This document shows positions 47,957-59,300 of a stretch of DNA of 64,000 bases, piece by piece. The first letter of the stretch is position 1. Each line of letters starts with the position of its first letter. This DNA is from Arctopsyche grandis. Its lineage: Eukaryota; Arthropoda; Insecta; Trichoptera; Hydropsychidae. The position numbers and the translations under genes are program-made. The stretch is from positions 29,417,501 to 29,481,500 of the forward strand of contig NC_135359.1 of the NCBI RefSeq assembly GCF_051622035.1. Direction: 5' to 3'. The notes under the pieces were generated by a model. That model was not told the DNA's origin. It saw nothing but the letters and a program-made list of their open reading frames with translations, and ran no database searches.

Positions 47957-48443
47957 CCCTTTGTAGGCGGCAATAAATATAGCGAACAAGCCCTGTACGC
48001 GGCGGCACCTTTTTCGCGAATTTAGCAATCGAGTTTTCGACCTTAAATACAGATTTTAATATTTACTCAAGTAACCAGATATGTTAATTAACACATAAAG
48101 TATTATTTTAAACAATAAAATTCATAATATATATCGTAGTTTTGGATTAATTGTCAAATAATCATTCTTCTCAATTGTATGAAGACGTGACGTCACATAA
48201 ACGAGGTTTCAGTATGGTTCCACAAAAAACTAATTTTTACTGGTCTTTATTCATTTTAAGCAAATTGAATAGATGGCATTCAACTCTCAGTAATACATTA
48301 AACCAATTTTGAACCTTAAAACAGTTGAAATAGGCGCATATAAGCCTCAAAATCCCGTGCAAAGTTCAGAAATTCTATGGAAGACAGCCGCGCTACAGAC
48401 TTGTCGCCCAAAGCTTCCATAGAAGACGGCCACGGGCAAACGG
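47957..48443 (-). mobile_element. 487-bp TTAA-flanked MITE, copy A
   Basis: TTAA at 47953-47956 and 48444-48447. The ends are CCCTTTGTAGGCGGC and the complement of CCGTTTGCCCGTGGCC. It has the same length as, and opposite orientation to, copy B at 49934-50420, and the two are near-identical. Lies about 165 bp beyond the stop of the zinc-finger gene, probably in or next to its 3' UTR. piggyBac superfamily by target site; no transposase. Confidence 0.9.
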
Positions 48444-48514
48444 TTAAGGGTCAGGTTAGGTTAGGTTATGTTAGGGTTGGCCCTATTCATTTGTGATTAG
48501 ATTGTTAGGGTCGG

Positions 48515-48607
48515 TATTTTCAATCCTTTCAATCTTTAAAATCCTTTTCTTTCCGTCGTGATTTTTCATTCAAACCTGACTTTTCTGGAAAAGTTTTCGA
48601 GCAGATC
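48515..48607 (-). pseudogene. Decayed 13th zinc finger beyond the stop
   Basis: In the frame one base off, the minus strand after SHTGE reads VRFKCEICSKTFPEKSGLNE and KSRRKEKDFKD before a stop. The two cysteines and FKCEIC spacing are intact, but the His ligands are gone. So the array once continued and the end has decayed after the frameshift. Confidence 0.75.
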
Positions 48608-51031
48608 TCACATTTGAATCTCACACTCTCCCGTGTGAGATTTTATATGTGTTATTAATTTACCTTTCGTTATAAAACATTTCGAACAAAAATCACACTT
48701 GAAAGGCTTCTCCCCTTTATGATGCATCATATGTATTTGTAAACTTTTATTCAATAAATAAGATTTCATACAAATTTCGCATTTGAACGGCAGTTCCCCG
48801 GTGTGTGTGATCATATGCCGCGTCAATTCGCTATTCCTTTGAAAACGTTTTTCACAGGTTACACATTTGAAAGGTCGTTCCCCAGTATGAACCATAATGT
48901 GACTATTTAAATCACCTTTTGCAACAAAAGTCTTTGCACAGAACTCGCATTTGAAATCCTTTCTTCCGATGTGATATTTCATATGCGATGTTAAATTATT
49001 ATTTCGTACGAAGCATTTCGAGCATATTTCACATTTGAAAGGTTTCACTCCGGTGTGATATAGCATGTGCTTCGTCAATTCCGAATTCCTACCGAAGCGT
49101 TTCGAACAGGTTTCACACTCGAAAGGTTTCTCATCGTTGTGCTGTTTCATATGATAATTTAAAGTGCGTTTTTCGACGAAACTCTCCGCACACATCTCAC
49201 ACTTGAAAGATTTATCTCCGTTGTGATATTTCAAATGAGTTTGAAGTCTGCAGTTGGTTCGGAAGCATTTAAAACAAATTTTACACATCAAAGACGATTC
49301 CGCATCGTGGTTTTTCATATGCACTATCAAGTCTCGTTGGCGTGTGTACGATTTTGAACACATTTTACACTTGAAAGGTTTGTCCTCGGCGTGGTTTTTC
49401 ATATGACAATTTAAAACTGTTTTATTTCGGAAACTCTTCGAACAGATTTCGCATTTGAACGGTTTTCCATCTTTGTGAAATCTCAAGTGTTTTGTCAATT
49501 CACAAAACCTTACAAAAGACTTCAAACACATGTCGCATTTGAAATCTCTTTCTCCGTTGTGATAATGCATGTGCCGTTGTAAATTTACATCAGCGGCAAA
49601 ACATTTAGAACAGACGTCACATTTAAAAGGCTTTTCCACAATTTGATGTGCCTCCAATCCACTTTGTGAAATGTTAATTTTATTTGTCAATTTACATTCT
49701 GAAGATTGTTCAGAACCTGTTTTGTTGACATTGATCTGTAAAATGAAACAAATGATTGAAAAGTCAATTACATATAATACAAGCTATAAAAAGAGTAACT
49801 TTTAGTATTGGAATAAATTTTGCCACATTGAAATAATAATATGAAATCATTTATACCACAGTTAAGCAATGGATCTGAAGCAATGGACCACGGTCAAAAA
49901 AATTATGTGGACAATATTTGTAAAATGTATTAACCGTTTGCCCGCGGCCGTCTTCTATGGAAGCTTTGGGCGACAAGTCTGTAGCGCGGCTGTCTTCCAT
50001 AGAATTTCTGAACTTTGCACGGGATTTTGAGCCTTATATGCGCCTATTTCAACTGTTTATGGTTCAAAATTGGTTGAATATATTACTTGAGAGTTGAATG
50101 CCATCTATTCAATTTGCTTAAAATGAATATAGATCAGTAAAAATTAGTTTTTTGTGGAACCATACTGAAACCTCGTTTATGTGACGTCACGTCTTCATAC
50201 AATTGAGAAGAATGATTATTTGACAATTTATCCAAAACTACGATGTATATTATGAATTTTATTGTTTAAAATAATACTTTACGTGTTAATTAACATATCT
50301 GGTTACTTGAGTAAATATTAAAATCTGTATTTAAGGTCGAAAACTCGATTGCCAAATTCGCGAAAAAGGTGCCGCCGCGTACAGGGCTTGTTCGCTATAT
50401 TTATTGCCGCGGGCAAAGTGTTAAACAGTGTTTGTATGATACATTACCATTAAATTTCTATTTACGTTGACATCCTGTTCTTTGCATAGTGAAGGCCTAT
50501 GCATCTGTTCATCTTGATTGAAATGAATAGATTGTTTATCTTCAAACTGATTATTCTTAGTCTGTAAACCAGAAGATTCTCCCCAAATTAAATCATCGAG
50601 TAAAACTTCTTCCACTTTAATAGGATTTGAGCTTTGAACCGGTCTTTGTCTCGCTTCGGCATCACTTTGCTTACAATTACTTTTAAAATCAGTGAACAAT
50701 CCCAAGGTGGATTCACAAGGTAAGCATATTCTAGGAGAAAGATCATCGTATTTTATTGCCTGTAAAAGAAATATTAATCAAAATAAGAATTAGTTATTCT
50801 ATGAGAGTTTTGTTAGGCTTAGTTTGATGATAACAATATTGTTATTACAGCTGTCAAATGTATTGGGGGATCTGTCAGTGTCAAAAATATCAGATAAAAG
50901 CGACTGACCTGCAGACGACAGCAACTCCAGATGCGTTCCAACAGTTCCGGAGAATCCAAAATTTGAATTGAAGAATCTGGTGAAACGACTCGCAAGCAAA
51001 GCCAGCACTCCATAACTTCAAACTTAACCAT
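48608..51031 (-). CDS. ZAD-domain C2H2 zinc-finger protein, 12 fingers (3 coding exons)
   Basis: Exons on the minus strand: 51031-50909, 50759-50448 and 49735-48608, all phase 0 with GT/AG borders, giving about 520 residues. Exon 1 and the start of exon 2 form a zinc-finger-associated domain with its four cysteines at about C9, C12, C53 and C56 (ECWLC ... ICLPC), a dimerisation module of insect transcription factors. A charged, disordered linker follows (about residues 70-180). Exon 3 encodes 12 consecutive C2H2 fingers (about 182-512) with TGE(R/K)PFKC-type linkers. It is therefore a nuclear DNA-binding protein; target unknown. Met7 is a possible alternative start. After finger 12 the frame changes: one extra base turns the next FKCEICSKTF into CEIQM and a stop. 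Intron 2 contains a 487-bp MITE and the promoter side a Mutator-like MITE only 71 bp upstream of the ATG. Divergent to the DNAJC21 gene, about 1.1 kb apart. Confidence 0.9.
49934..50420 (+). mobile_element. 487-bp TTAA-flanked MITE, copy B, in zinc-finger gene intron 2
   Basis: TTAA at 49930-49933 and 50421-50424. Ends CCGTTTGCCCGCGGCC and the complement of CACTTTGCCCGCGGC. Fills about two thirds of the 712-bp intron and is the inverted twin of 47957-48443. Confidence 0.92.
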
Positions 51032-51101
51032 TCCGTTTGACCTTTAAGCAACATTAGATGTAAGGACGCCAGCACTGCGTTTAATGCCATTGAACTTAAC
51101 C

Positions 51102-51340
51102 GGTAAACGGACTACTAGTCATATGTGAACCAGTCACAGGACAACCGGTCGCTCTAGATCGGTCACACGTGATCACCCGTCACACTAAAACTGGTCACAT
51201 CCTAAAACTGGTCACGAGAAAACTGGTCACACCCTAAAATCGGTCAATCAGTTTTAGTGTGACGGGTGATCACGTGTGACCGATCTAGAGCGACCGGTTT
51301 TCCTGTGACCGGTTCACATTTGACTAGTAATCACCGAACC
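51102..51340. mobile_element. Mutator-like MITE copy 2, at the zinc-finger gene 5' end
   Basis: Same TIRs as 46779-47003 in opposite orientation: GGTAAACGGACTACTAGTCA left and the complement of GGTTCGGTGATTACTAGTCA right. The centre differs, with TCACACCCTAAAA-like words repeated. No clean 9-bp duplication is visible. Lies in the 5' UTR or core promoter of the minus-strand gene. Confidence 0.85.
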
Positions 51341-51430
51341 CTATCGAGAACTATCTTACTAACAAGAACTTGAGTGCTAAATATTCCATATTCGCGATTC
51401 TCATGGCAAAGATTGTCTTTTGTGCATAAT

Positions 51431-51697
51431 CATAGGCGGATCCAAGGGAGGTGACAAGGGTGCATGCCCCCCTCCCCCTTGGGACGAATTTAATTTCATA
51501 TATATTGTAAATTTTTCATATTTCATATGGGTTTTTTCACCATAATAGTTTTATTTAAAAAAATCAGTACAATGTAAGTATTATATCTACTATTATTTAC
51601 ATCGTAATGTTAATCTAAAATCATATAAGTTTTAATTTTTTTTTATGTTCAATTTTAAAATGACCCCCTCCTTGACTACTTTCTGGATCCGCCTATG
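51431..51697. mobile_element. 267-bp hAT-type MITE with 8-bp target duplication
   Basis: CATAGGCGGATCCA at the left end is the exact complement of TGGATCCGCCTATG at the right. Flanks TGCATAAT (51423-51430) and TGCGTAAT (51698-51705) give an 8-bp duplication with one change. The centre is AT-rich with C-runs near the ends. Confidence 0.85.
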
Positions 51698-52119
51698 TGC
51701 GTAATAATCCATTTGCCTTTCAAAACAGAGTCAATTTTCAGAACTTCATCGTATTTCAGGGTGCCAGATGTTCCGTGATCGAGATTTTAGTGACTTGCGC
51801 AAGATCGCTTGCGAAATAATCACCGAACCCCTTTCTTTATACATAGGTTTTCTCTTTTTATTTTCTATTTCATGGATTGGACAAATTTGATTTTTTCTGT
51901 TCCAAATTTCACAGAAGGATTTATTTCTAGCCAAATATAATTATAAAACTTCCTATCCTTGCATTTTTAGACAAACCAAGAAGCCTAAATAAAATGTATC
52001 TACATCGAACATGGTCGATTTAGCTTGTATTTAGTCGACGAGTTTTGACAGCTATCATCTGGCAGCCAACACGAGCCTCGTGCTCGCGATACATCAATTG
52101 ACACACGCATCATATCACG
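51698..52119. promoter_or_regulatory. Probable DNAJC21 promoter and 5' leader
   Basis: About 420 bp between the hAT MITE and the DNAJC21 start codon. The last 90 bp are GC-richer (CCAACACGAGCCTCGTGCTC inverted words). I see no TATA box that decides a start site. Inferred from position only. Confidence 0.4.
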
Positions 52120-54403
52120 ATGCGGTGCTACTACGAAGTCCTGGATGTTAGTCGAGAGGCTGAAGCTGCAGAAATCAAATCATCTTACAGGAAATTGGCC
52201 CTCAAATGGCATCCCGATAAGAATCTCAACAACTTGGACGAGGCCAAAGAGCAGTTTCAAGTAGTCCAAAATGCGTACGAAGTCTTGTCCGATCCACAAG
52301 AGCGAGCCTGGTCAGTATTGGTATATTGAACCGAGACATCCTTTCGTTCATATTATATTTACGTAACCTTATATTCTCAATTACTTTCTTCATATGAAAC
52401 ATAACCTTACTTTCTGCATATACTCAGGTATGACTCTCATCGCGAGCAATTGTTGAGAGGTGCCGGAACGGAATTCAATGACGATAGCTTAGATTTGATA
52501 CCGTACTTTACAGCGTCTTGCTTTAAGGGATTCGGCGACGACGATAAAGGTTTCTATGCCGTCTATACTGAGGTAACTTAGTTCAATGTATACGTATAAT
52601 GTTCGTTTTTGTACGACTTGGCTTAATTCTTTCTCTTTTTTAGGTATTTAAAAAGCTGGCTGCTGAAGAGGTGGATTATTTAGACGACCCAGAAGATATT
52701 TCTAAAATACCTACATTTGGAAAGTCTGATACCGATTATGAAACTCTTCAATCGTTTTATACGTATTGGTTGTCGTTCTCTACGTCTAAAAGTGAGAATT
52801 GATCGTTTATATAAGTTGGGTTTTCATTTGATATAAAGTCTGTATGTTATTTTTTATGATTTTCCATTCAGGTTATGTATGGCTGGATAAATATGATATT
52901 AGAGAGGCAGATAATAGGAAAATTCTTAAATTATTAGAAAAAGAAAATAATAAAATTAGACAGAAGGCGCGCAAAGAAAGAAACGAAGAGATAAGGCAGT
53001 TGGTGAATTTTGTTCGTAAACGTGACAAGCGAGTGATTGCACAAGCCAAACTTAAAGAAGAAAAAGCTTTAGAAAACAAGAAAAAGGTTCTTAATTTATT
53101 TGAAAATGAGTCAAAGTAAATATAAATAATGCTATAATCAATTATTGTGTGGTTAGGTTGAAGTAAACCGCAGAGAAAAGCTTATTCAGCGTCAACAAGA
53201 AATGGAAGAGGCTAAGAAACGGCACAAAGATATAGGAGTGTACACTATGGAAAATTTTCAAGCACAGTTGGAAGAGATTGAAAAGCATTTCGTTGAAGAA
53301 TTTGGCGATTCCGATGAAGAAAACTATGTAACAGAATCCAGTGAAGATGAAAATGCTGAGGTGAATATAATGTTATGTTAATATGCAGCCTATACCCATA
53401 TGTATTAAACTTGAAGCGATAATTTTCATTTTCAGAAGAAATCTGGTGCAAAGGAAGTGCAAGAGTTGATCGACAATGACTTTATGAATTCGAATTTACA
53501 AAATCTCTATTGTATGGCGTGTAATAAATTATTTAAAAATGTGAAATCGTTCGAAAATCACGAAAAAAGTAAAAAGCACAAAGATAATGTGATGAATTTA
53601 GAGTTAGAAACTGATATAGGAATGTCCGGAGACGAGAGTTCTAAATCTAAATCTAATAAAAGTTCTAAATCTGATGATGTCGAATCGGGTAGATCTGATA
53701 GTGAAGTCGAAGAGGAAATAATACTGGTAAGATTAATCACAAATCAATTTGTTGCAATGTTTATTTGTGTATAACTATTTTGTTCACTTTTCAGAAGTCA
53801 CCCAAAAATAAGAAAAAGAAGAATAAAAAACAGAAAATCATCACCCAAAATTCCGACAGCGACGACGAAGAGACGGCGATAGCTGATTTAGATTTAAACT
53901 TACGAAGTAGGAAAGCAAGGCGGTCAAAAAAAGCAGATAATCTATCAAAAAGTACAAATTGTTCAAAAAAAGTAGACAATGTAACAAAAATCTCAGAAAA
54001 CACGTCCAATGATACGAAAGACGAAAAATCAACTGAAATTAACCCAGATTTGCCAGCTAATACTGTCGAGACGAGTAGTATAGACGTTGAAATTAAAGAT
54101 AATAACAATAAACTAGTCACAAATGACGGTGGTGTTAAAGAAAACGGCGATAAAACGAATAATGCCACCACCAAATCTAAGAAGAAAGATAAAAAAATCC
54201 TGAACAAAAAGGCCTCCGTTCAAATCAACATTGACCTATCCAACTTAGACACGTCACATTGTTGTGCAACGTGCAAAAACGAATTCGTATCCAAGAATAA
54301 GCTCTTCGATCATCTGAAGAAGACGGGCCATCAAATTTATCTACCCGACTCCTTCACGGCCATCAGCAATAAAACTCAAAAGAAGAAATCTAAACAGAAG
54401 TAA
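52120..54403 (+). CDS. DNAJC21: DNAJC21-type J-domain protein, ribosome biogenesis (7 exons)
   Basis: Exons 52120-52310, 52428-52572, 52644-52791, 52872-53086, 53157-53360, 53436-53726 and 53795-54403 join in frame to 600 residues. Residues 1-65 are a J domain with HPD at 31-33 (KWHPDKN), which stimulates Hsp70 ATPase. The middle has the family's [18 protein letters not shown] and VRKRDKRV segments. A first U1-like C2H2 finger is at C327/C330/H343/H349 ([10 protein letters not shown] ... NHEKSKKH) and a second near C555/C558/H571/H577. Between them is a Lys/Ser/Asp-rich disordered tail. The family (yeast Jjj1, human DNAJC21) acts with cytoplasmic Hsp70 to release Arx1-type factors from pre-60S subunits. 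The exon 4 donor (AAG/GTTCTT) is weak but keeps phase. The longest reading alternative runs into a stop at about 53119. AATAAA at 54550-54555 is the likely poly(A) signal. Confidence 0.93.
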
Positions 54404-54549
54404 ACAAATTTGTGCATCTCTGATATTCATATCGACAGTATAAATATGACTTTGCAGCAAATTCTGATCCTTCGATGAATTGTGATATATGTAACTTAGC
54501 TACAGTAGTATTACTATTTATTATTATTATTATAAATCCTAAGCTTTCA

Positions 54550-54555
54550 AATAAA
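54550..54555 (+). terminator. Poly(A) signal of the DNAJC21 gene
   Basis: Canonical AATAAA about 147 bp after the stop codon, the first such hexamer downstream. Confidence 0.65.
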
Positions 54556-54559
54556 AATC

Positions 54560-55338
54560 GGTACACCATTATTACTTAACAAGTTTCTTTATTGTATTTT
54601 ATTAGATATAACAATATTTCTTATAGATTTAATTTATCATACATTAAATTAGTTAAACGAAAAAAAATCACCACAAATCAGACACATATTAACTTCACAG
54701 CGTCAAACACATATAGTTTAGAGTTACTCAGGCGAATACTTATTCAATCATTATAATATAAAACTGGGAAAATAAAACTAATAACAAAATCTAATAGTTA
54801 TATCAGTTCGTCATGTTTAGATATTTTTATAATATTTATTATTTGTATGAAAATGAACTGAAAAAATAATAAATAATCGAAATTCTTTATCCAACTCGAT
54901 CGATAATAATAAATTACAATTTATGTTATTATTGATAACAACAACATTTCTATTAAAACACACACACACATTCACACAAACACAAGGAAAATTTACATAT
55001 ACACTTAAAACTACATATACATATTTATCATTATATAATATCAATAAGTATAAAAGTCATATTTACAATCATCGAGTCGTCTGATCATGAGAGTGACCTC
55101 TTAAATGTTTTGAAAAAATCATTGGATTGAAATTTAATAGGAAGTGATTGATTTAGTTCACTTTTATAATCAACGGCGTACATATTTTATAAGTTTTTAA
55201 TATTGATTTTTTTTTAAAGAGATCAAAGATCAAAAAAATGAGATTTATTTTGGCAACAATTTAACAATTTTTCTTTTATTTAAGGACCTTACACACAATG
55301 CAAGTAGAGATTTTGAAAATTTTTAGAAAATACACGTC
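54560..55338. other. Intergenic AT-rich stretch
   Basis: Lies between two convergent genes; may include 3' UTR of the serpin gene on the minus strand. No gene of its own. A CA-rich run lies near 54958-54985. Confidence 0.4.
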
Positions 55339-55341
55339 TTA

Positions 55342-55609
55342 GGGCGAAATCACACAGAGAAGAACGGCACGTCGTGTGCTTGGCTCCCCACTGTGGGGTT
55401 CTCCTACATTTCTTCAAATATGGGATACACCGTTATCGATCACTGTCAAGCAAGGATAAAATCTTACCGAAAACACTCCAGGGGGTGATTTTGGGACGGT
55501 ATGTGCCGGGTGTGCCTTAAATGTGTGCCAGGCATGCCACATTTTTTCGCATGTTTAAAAGTATCTAAAAAAAACGACGTGCCGCGTTCCTTCCTGTGTG
55601 ATTTCGCCC
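55342..55609. mobile_element. PIF/Harbinger-type MITE, short form (copy 2)
   Basis: GGGCGAAATCACACAG at the left and the complement CTGTGTGATTTCGCCC at the right, with TTA on both sides (55339-55341; 55610-55612). Matches 29075-29375. The extension found in copy 1 (GGACTTG ... CCACCGGCTTGACTT) follows it here as well, without the outer right terminus. Confidence 0.8.
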
Positions 55610-55612
55610 TTA

Positions 55613-56321
55613 GGACTTGCGCGAATTGTACCGCGCGCGGGCCCACCGGCTTGACTTGCATCTTGTCTAAGTTCCTTTATAATAAAAGGATAGCAATGAG
55701 AATTAAATACAATGATAAAATATAAAATCAGTCGTACATACAATAACCACTTTGTTCATCCCTTCACCAGATCCAAACTTTTGATACCAATTTGGCACGG
55801 TTTTAATAGTATTTAAGAAATTTACTTTTTTAAATATTCACAGTCTTGAATGATTCACTCAAACGTTAATTCAAAAAAACAAATTTCTTAAAATTGTCTT
55901 AGACTAAATTTGTTAAAAAAAAATATCATTTAAACTTAAGCACCCACTTACAAATCGATTTTTTTTTTGTAACACCATATCGAACAAGTCCATGTGTTAT
56001 TGTATAATATTAATTTCAATGAAAAATATATACAATCTTTCTGCACCGCTTTGTATATGTTATAGTATAGTTCAGTTATTAGCTTGTAAGAAACAACCAG
56101 GAGTTATACAGCATCTTCCAAGAACGAATACGACTACATAAGTCCAGAGCAACTAGCGTGGACACACAATCCTCAGCCATCGAATAGCAATGGTACCAAG
56201 TCAAAACAATGTCTGATGAACTGATTGCCCTAGATATAGAAGAAAATAGAAGTTCTTGGAGGAGGCTGAGCGAGACTCGTCCTGGGTTGTCTGGCCATTT
56301 ATAATAAGAGTCCAGTTACGT
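55613..56321. other. Likely serpin-gene 3' region
   Basis: Sequence downstream of the minus-strand serpin stop codon. 55613-55690 is the Harbinger extension. The rest has no recognisable feature. Confidence 0.4.
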
Positions 56322-59300
56322 CTACGGCAACAGTCTCGGATTATACCGTCCCATGTGTAAAATTAAACCGGTAGGATTGTGTCGCACAAAGAACATGAAC
56401 GGTCTGTCGAATTTGAGCTTTGGTGCTTCCTGGATAGCCTCGGGCAGTCTCGCTTGACGTGGTCTGAGATGCAACGGCATCGACAAGTAACTGCTGTCGT
56501 GGAGTGGATCGTGGAAAGCTCGTTGGTAGTCCCTCGGCTCTTCAAGCAGCTCCGTCATCACAGGAGCATTGAATATATCCTGGATGACGGGTCTGTGAGG
56601 TGTCCTCCACAGCCTTCTTTGAGCCTTGTTCGCCTCTCCTGGATACACCTCGACGTGATGCTGCTCGGCTACATACCCTTCACCGCAAGTCGTGAAGGTA
56701 TTCACCAGTGTCATATCTGATAGATACAAATCGTTCGACTGTCCGTTGAGTCCCCTCAGATCAGCTTTGTCAGGTGTGAAGAGATCTCTCAGACCCATCC
56801 TCTGTAGGGCGTAGGAACCATTCTCGACGGATCGATGCGAGAATCTAGGGATTTGCAATTCCAAGCCGGGTCTGGGTGTTAAGGATCTCAGTAGTTTCGA
56901 CCATGTGTTGTCTTTGAATGACGTTTCTATTATTCTTCTCTGTAAGTCTACTATGTCGTCCCCGTGTGCTGTGCTTCCTTGCTGTCCCGGCATGATCAGG
57001 ATTGTGCTGACGATTTGTTCACCACCACCTATGGCTGCTACAGTGGCGTCTATTTCTGGTACATAGCCTGCTAAGAAGTTGTCGCTGTATAACACGGCTG
57101 GTACTGGTACAAGTCTGCGTTGTCTGATTGATGGTGAGACTACGAAGTACATTTCTCCATTTCGTCCTTCGGTTGATGCAGCTGAGCAATCGGTCTAAAA
57201 CAAGTATACATTATTATTGGTTGTTCACTATTGATCTTTAATTAGATGGGTACTGAATTGACTGATACTATTCAGAATGGTCTTTCGTATATAACATTTG
57301 AAATAGAAAAAGTTTTGAAATATGTCAGCTGGTGAGTAATACGAATCCTAAAACGTGGATTTAAAATTATGCCATAGTTTAACCCTTTGAGTGCTGATGT
57401 CATTTATGTTGAAAGCCCGCCACGCTGAAAATTTCGCCCACATTTCCAACTAGAATCATTTAGAAATCCAATGGAAATCGGGTATAAAAATTTTGACCAA
57501 ACACAAAAAAGGATTTCGAGTTTTGTAAAGATGTGTTTAGGCTCTCTAATATATCTTGCAACAATATAAAATAAAAAAAAGAAGTCTATTAATGAATGTA
57601 TTTTTCCAAAACTAGTTTCATCTTTTCATTGTTATTAAAATTTAATGCTCACAATCTAAATGCCAAGTCACAATCTTAAATACTCAGCATTTAGAATTTC
57701 TGCCATGTTTATAAATTCAGAAATTCCGGTGTAAACCAGTCTTTATAAACATTGACACGGATTGCACGACCCATGTTCAATGCTACCTGGAGAGGCTTAG
57801 GGGGTAGTATTTTTGTTTATTTTTTACATACTCAGAATACAACGCTCATCGGCGTATTTTAAGCTCATGGACTTGTTGGCAAAACGCCGATCGGCGTTGG
57901 TCAGCATTCAAAGGGTTAAATGTATAAAAAATACTCACTTGGAATACGTTTGCCGAAAACACGGACAGTGGTGGTCTCATCATCATATTGTTCCCCTTAA
58001 TATACTCTGGAATTTTGCCCCAGGTCTGCCTCTTAACAAGCAAGTTGGTTCTTCTCCTGACAATGTCACCAATAGAATTAAAGTTAATCTCCTCAACATG
58101 GCCGCTGTAGAACTGCTGAACTCGATCCTTGTAAAAACTGAGAAGTCGTCCCTTTGCCTTGTCGCTGTACAATTCTCGAACAAATGCTGAAGTCGCAACT
58201 CCTGCTTTCTTAGACACTTCAATAGATTCCGTCACGTTTTTGAAAACGATGTGAGGGTTGAACGTAACCATATCGTCTAGTTTGAGTATGTCATTCATCT
58301 CTCCAGAAGTGGCTCCTCGAGCACCCAAGAACATCATAGCGAGCAAAGAAGTGACGGCGAATGGAGACACCACTAAACTTCTCTTGGCATCTACCCCATT
58401 GGAAGATACCGATTCCCAATATTTGAACGCCAACTCATTACAAAGCTGAGAGAACTCGTACACATCCTTCCCGAGAGCTGCCGTGGTCTTTTCCAAACCT
58501 TCAGCCTGATGATATTCGTGTTTTGAATCGGGTGTTGGCACTCTTTCGATTATATTCTGTGAATGTGTCACTATGGTGTTTATCTTCTGTGGTATGTTCT
58601 GGTTTACTTTGTGATGTGTAGTGGTTGTGGTGCTTTCTGAAGACGATGCAACAGTCGGTAGTGGTTCCCAAGTGTCATTTTTAGCATCGGAGAACGCTTC
58701 TACTGAGTTCACTCTGGTTTCTGTGACGATAACTGGAACTATGTGGTCTAGTTTTGGGCTTGACAAAGTCGTGTCAATAGTTTTGGCTGTTGTCGTACTT
58801 GGCAATTGTTCAGTGTTACGAGAAACTTCAGGTGTTGAAATGTATCTTTCAGTTGTTTTTACTATTTGCTGGGTTGTTGGGTTGTCATATTTTGTCGTTA
58901 CAGTGGTACTCTTTAAGTCGTTTAAGGTTGTGGGTAGTCTTGTAGTTGAAACTAGGTCTGCTTTTTCTGTTGTACTTGAAATATTTATATGCTCATTTGA
59001 AGCTGTTTGATTTTCAACTGCTAACTTCTCACTACTTTGAGAAATCTCTTCAAATACTTCTACTTGCGGAGTAGTTTCAGCAATTTTCTCTGTATCCTCT
59101 GGTATAGTAATATTCACTTTATCATAGTTATCAATAGTTAATGTTTTGTTATCATTGCTTTCGTTTTGTTTGATCATAACCGTTTCATTATTTGCCAGTA
59201 CTTTTTGAGAAACATCTGTTAAATTGTGTTTTTCTTCAATTAAACTTGAATTGTTTTTGGATTCAAGTTCTTCGTCGATAGATATTTTGCTTTGAATTTG

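Noticed and set aside
53087..53119. Stop at 53117-53119 as the true end of the J-domain protein
   Set aside because: The family continues with finger domains, and downstream exons keep phase through the weak donor at 53087.
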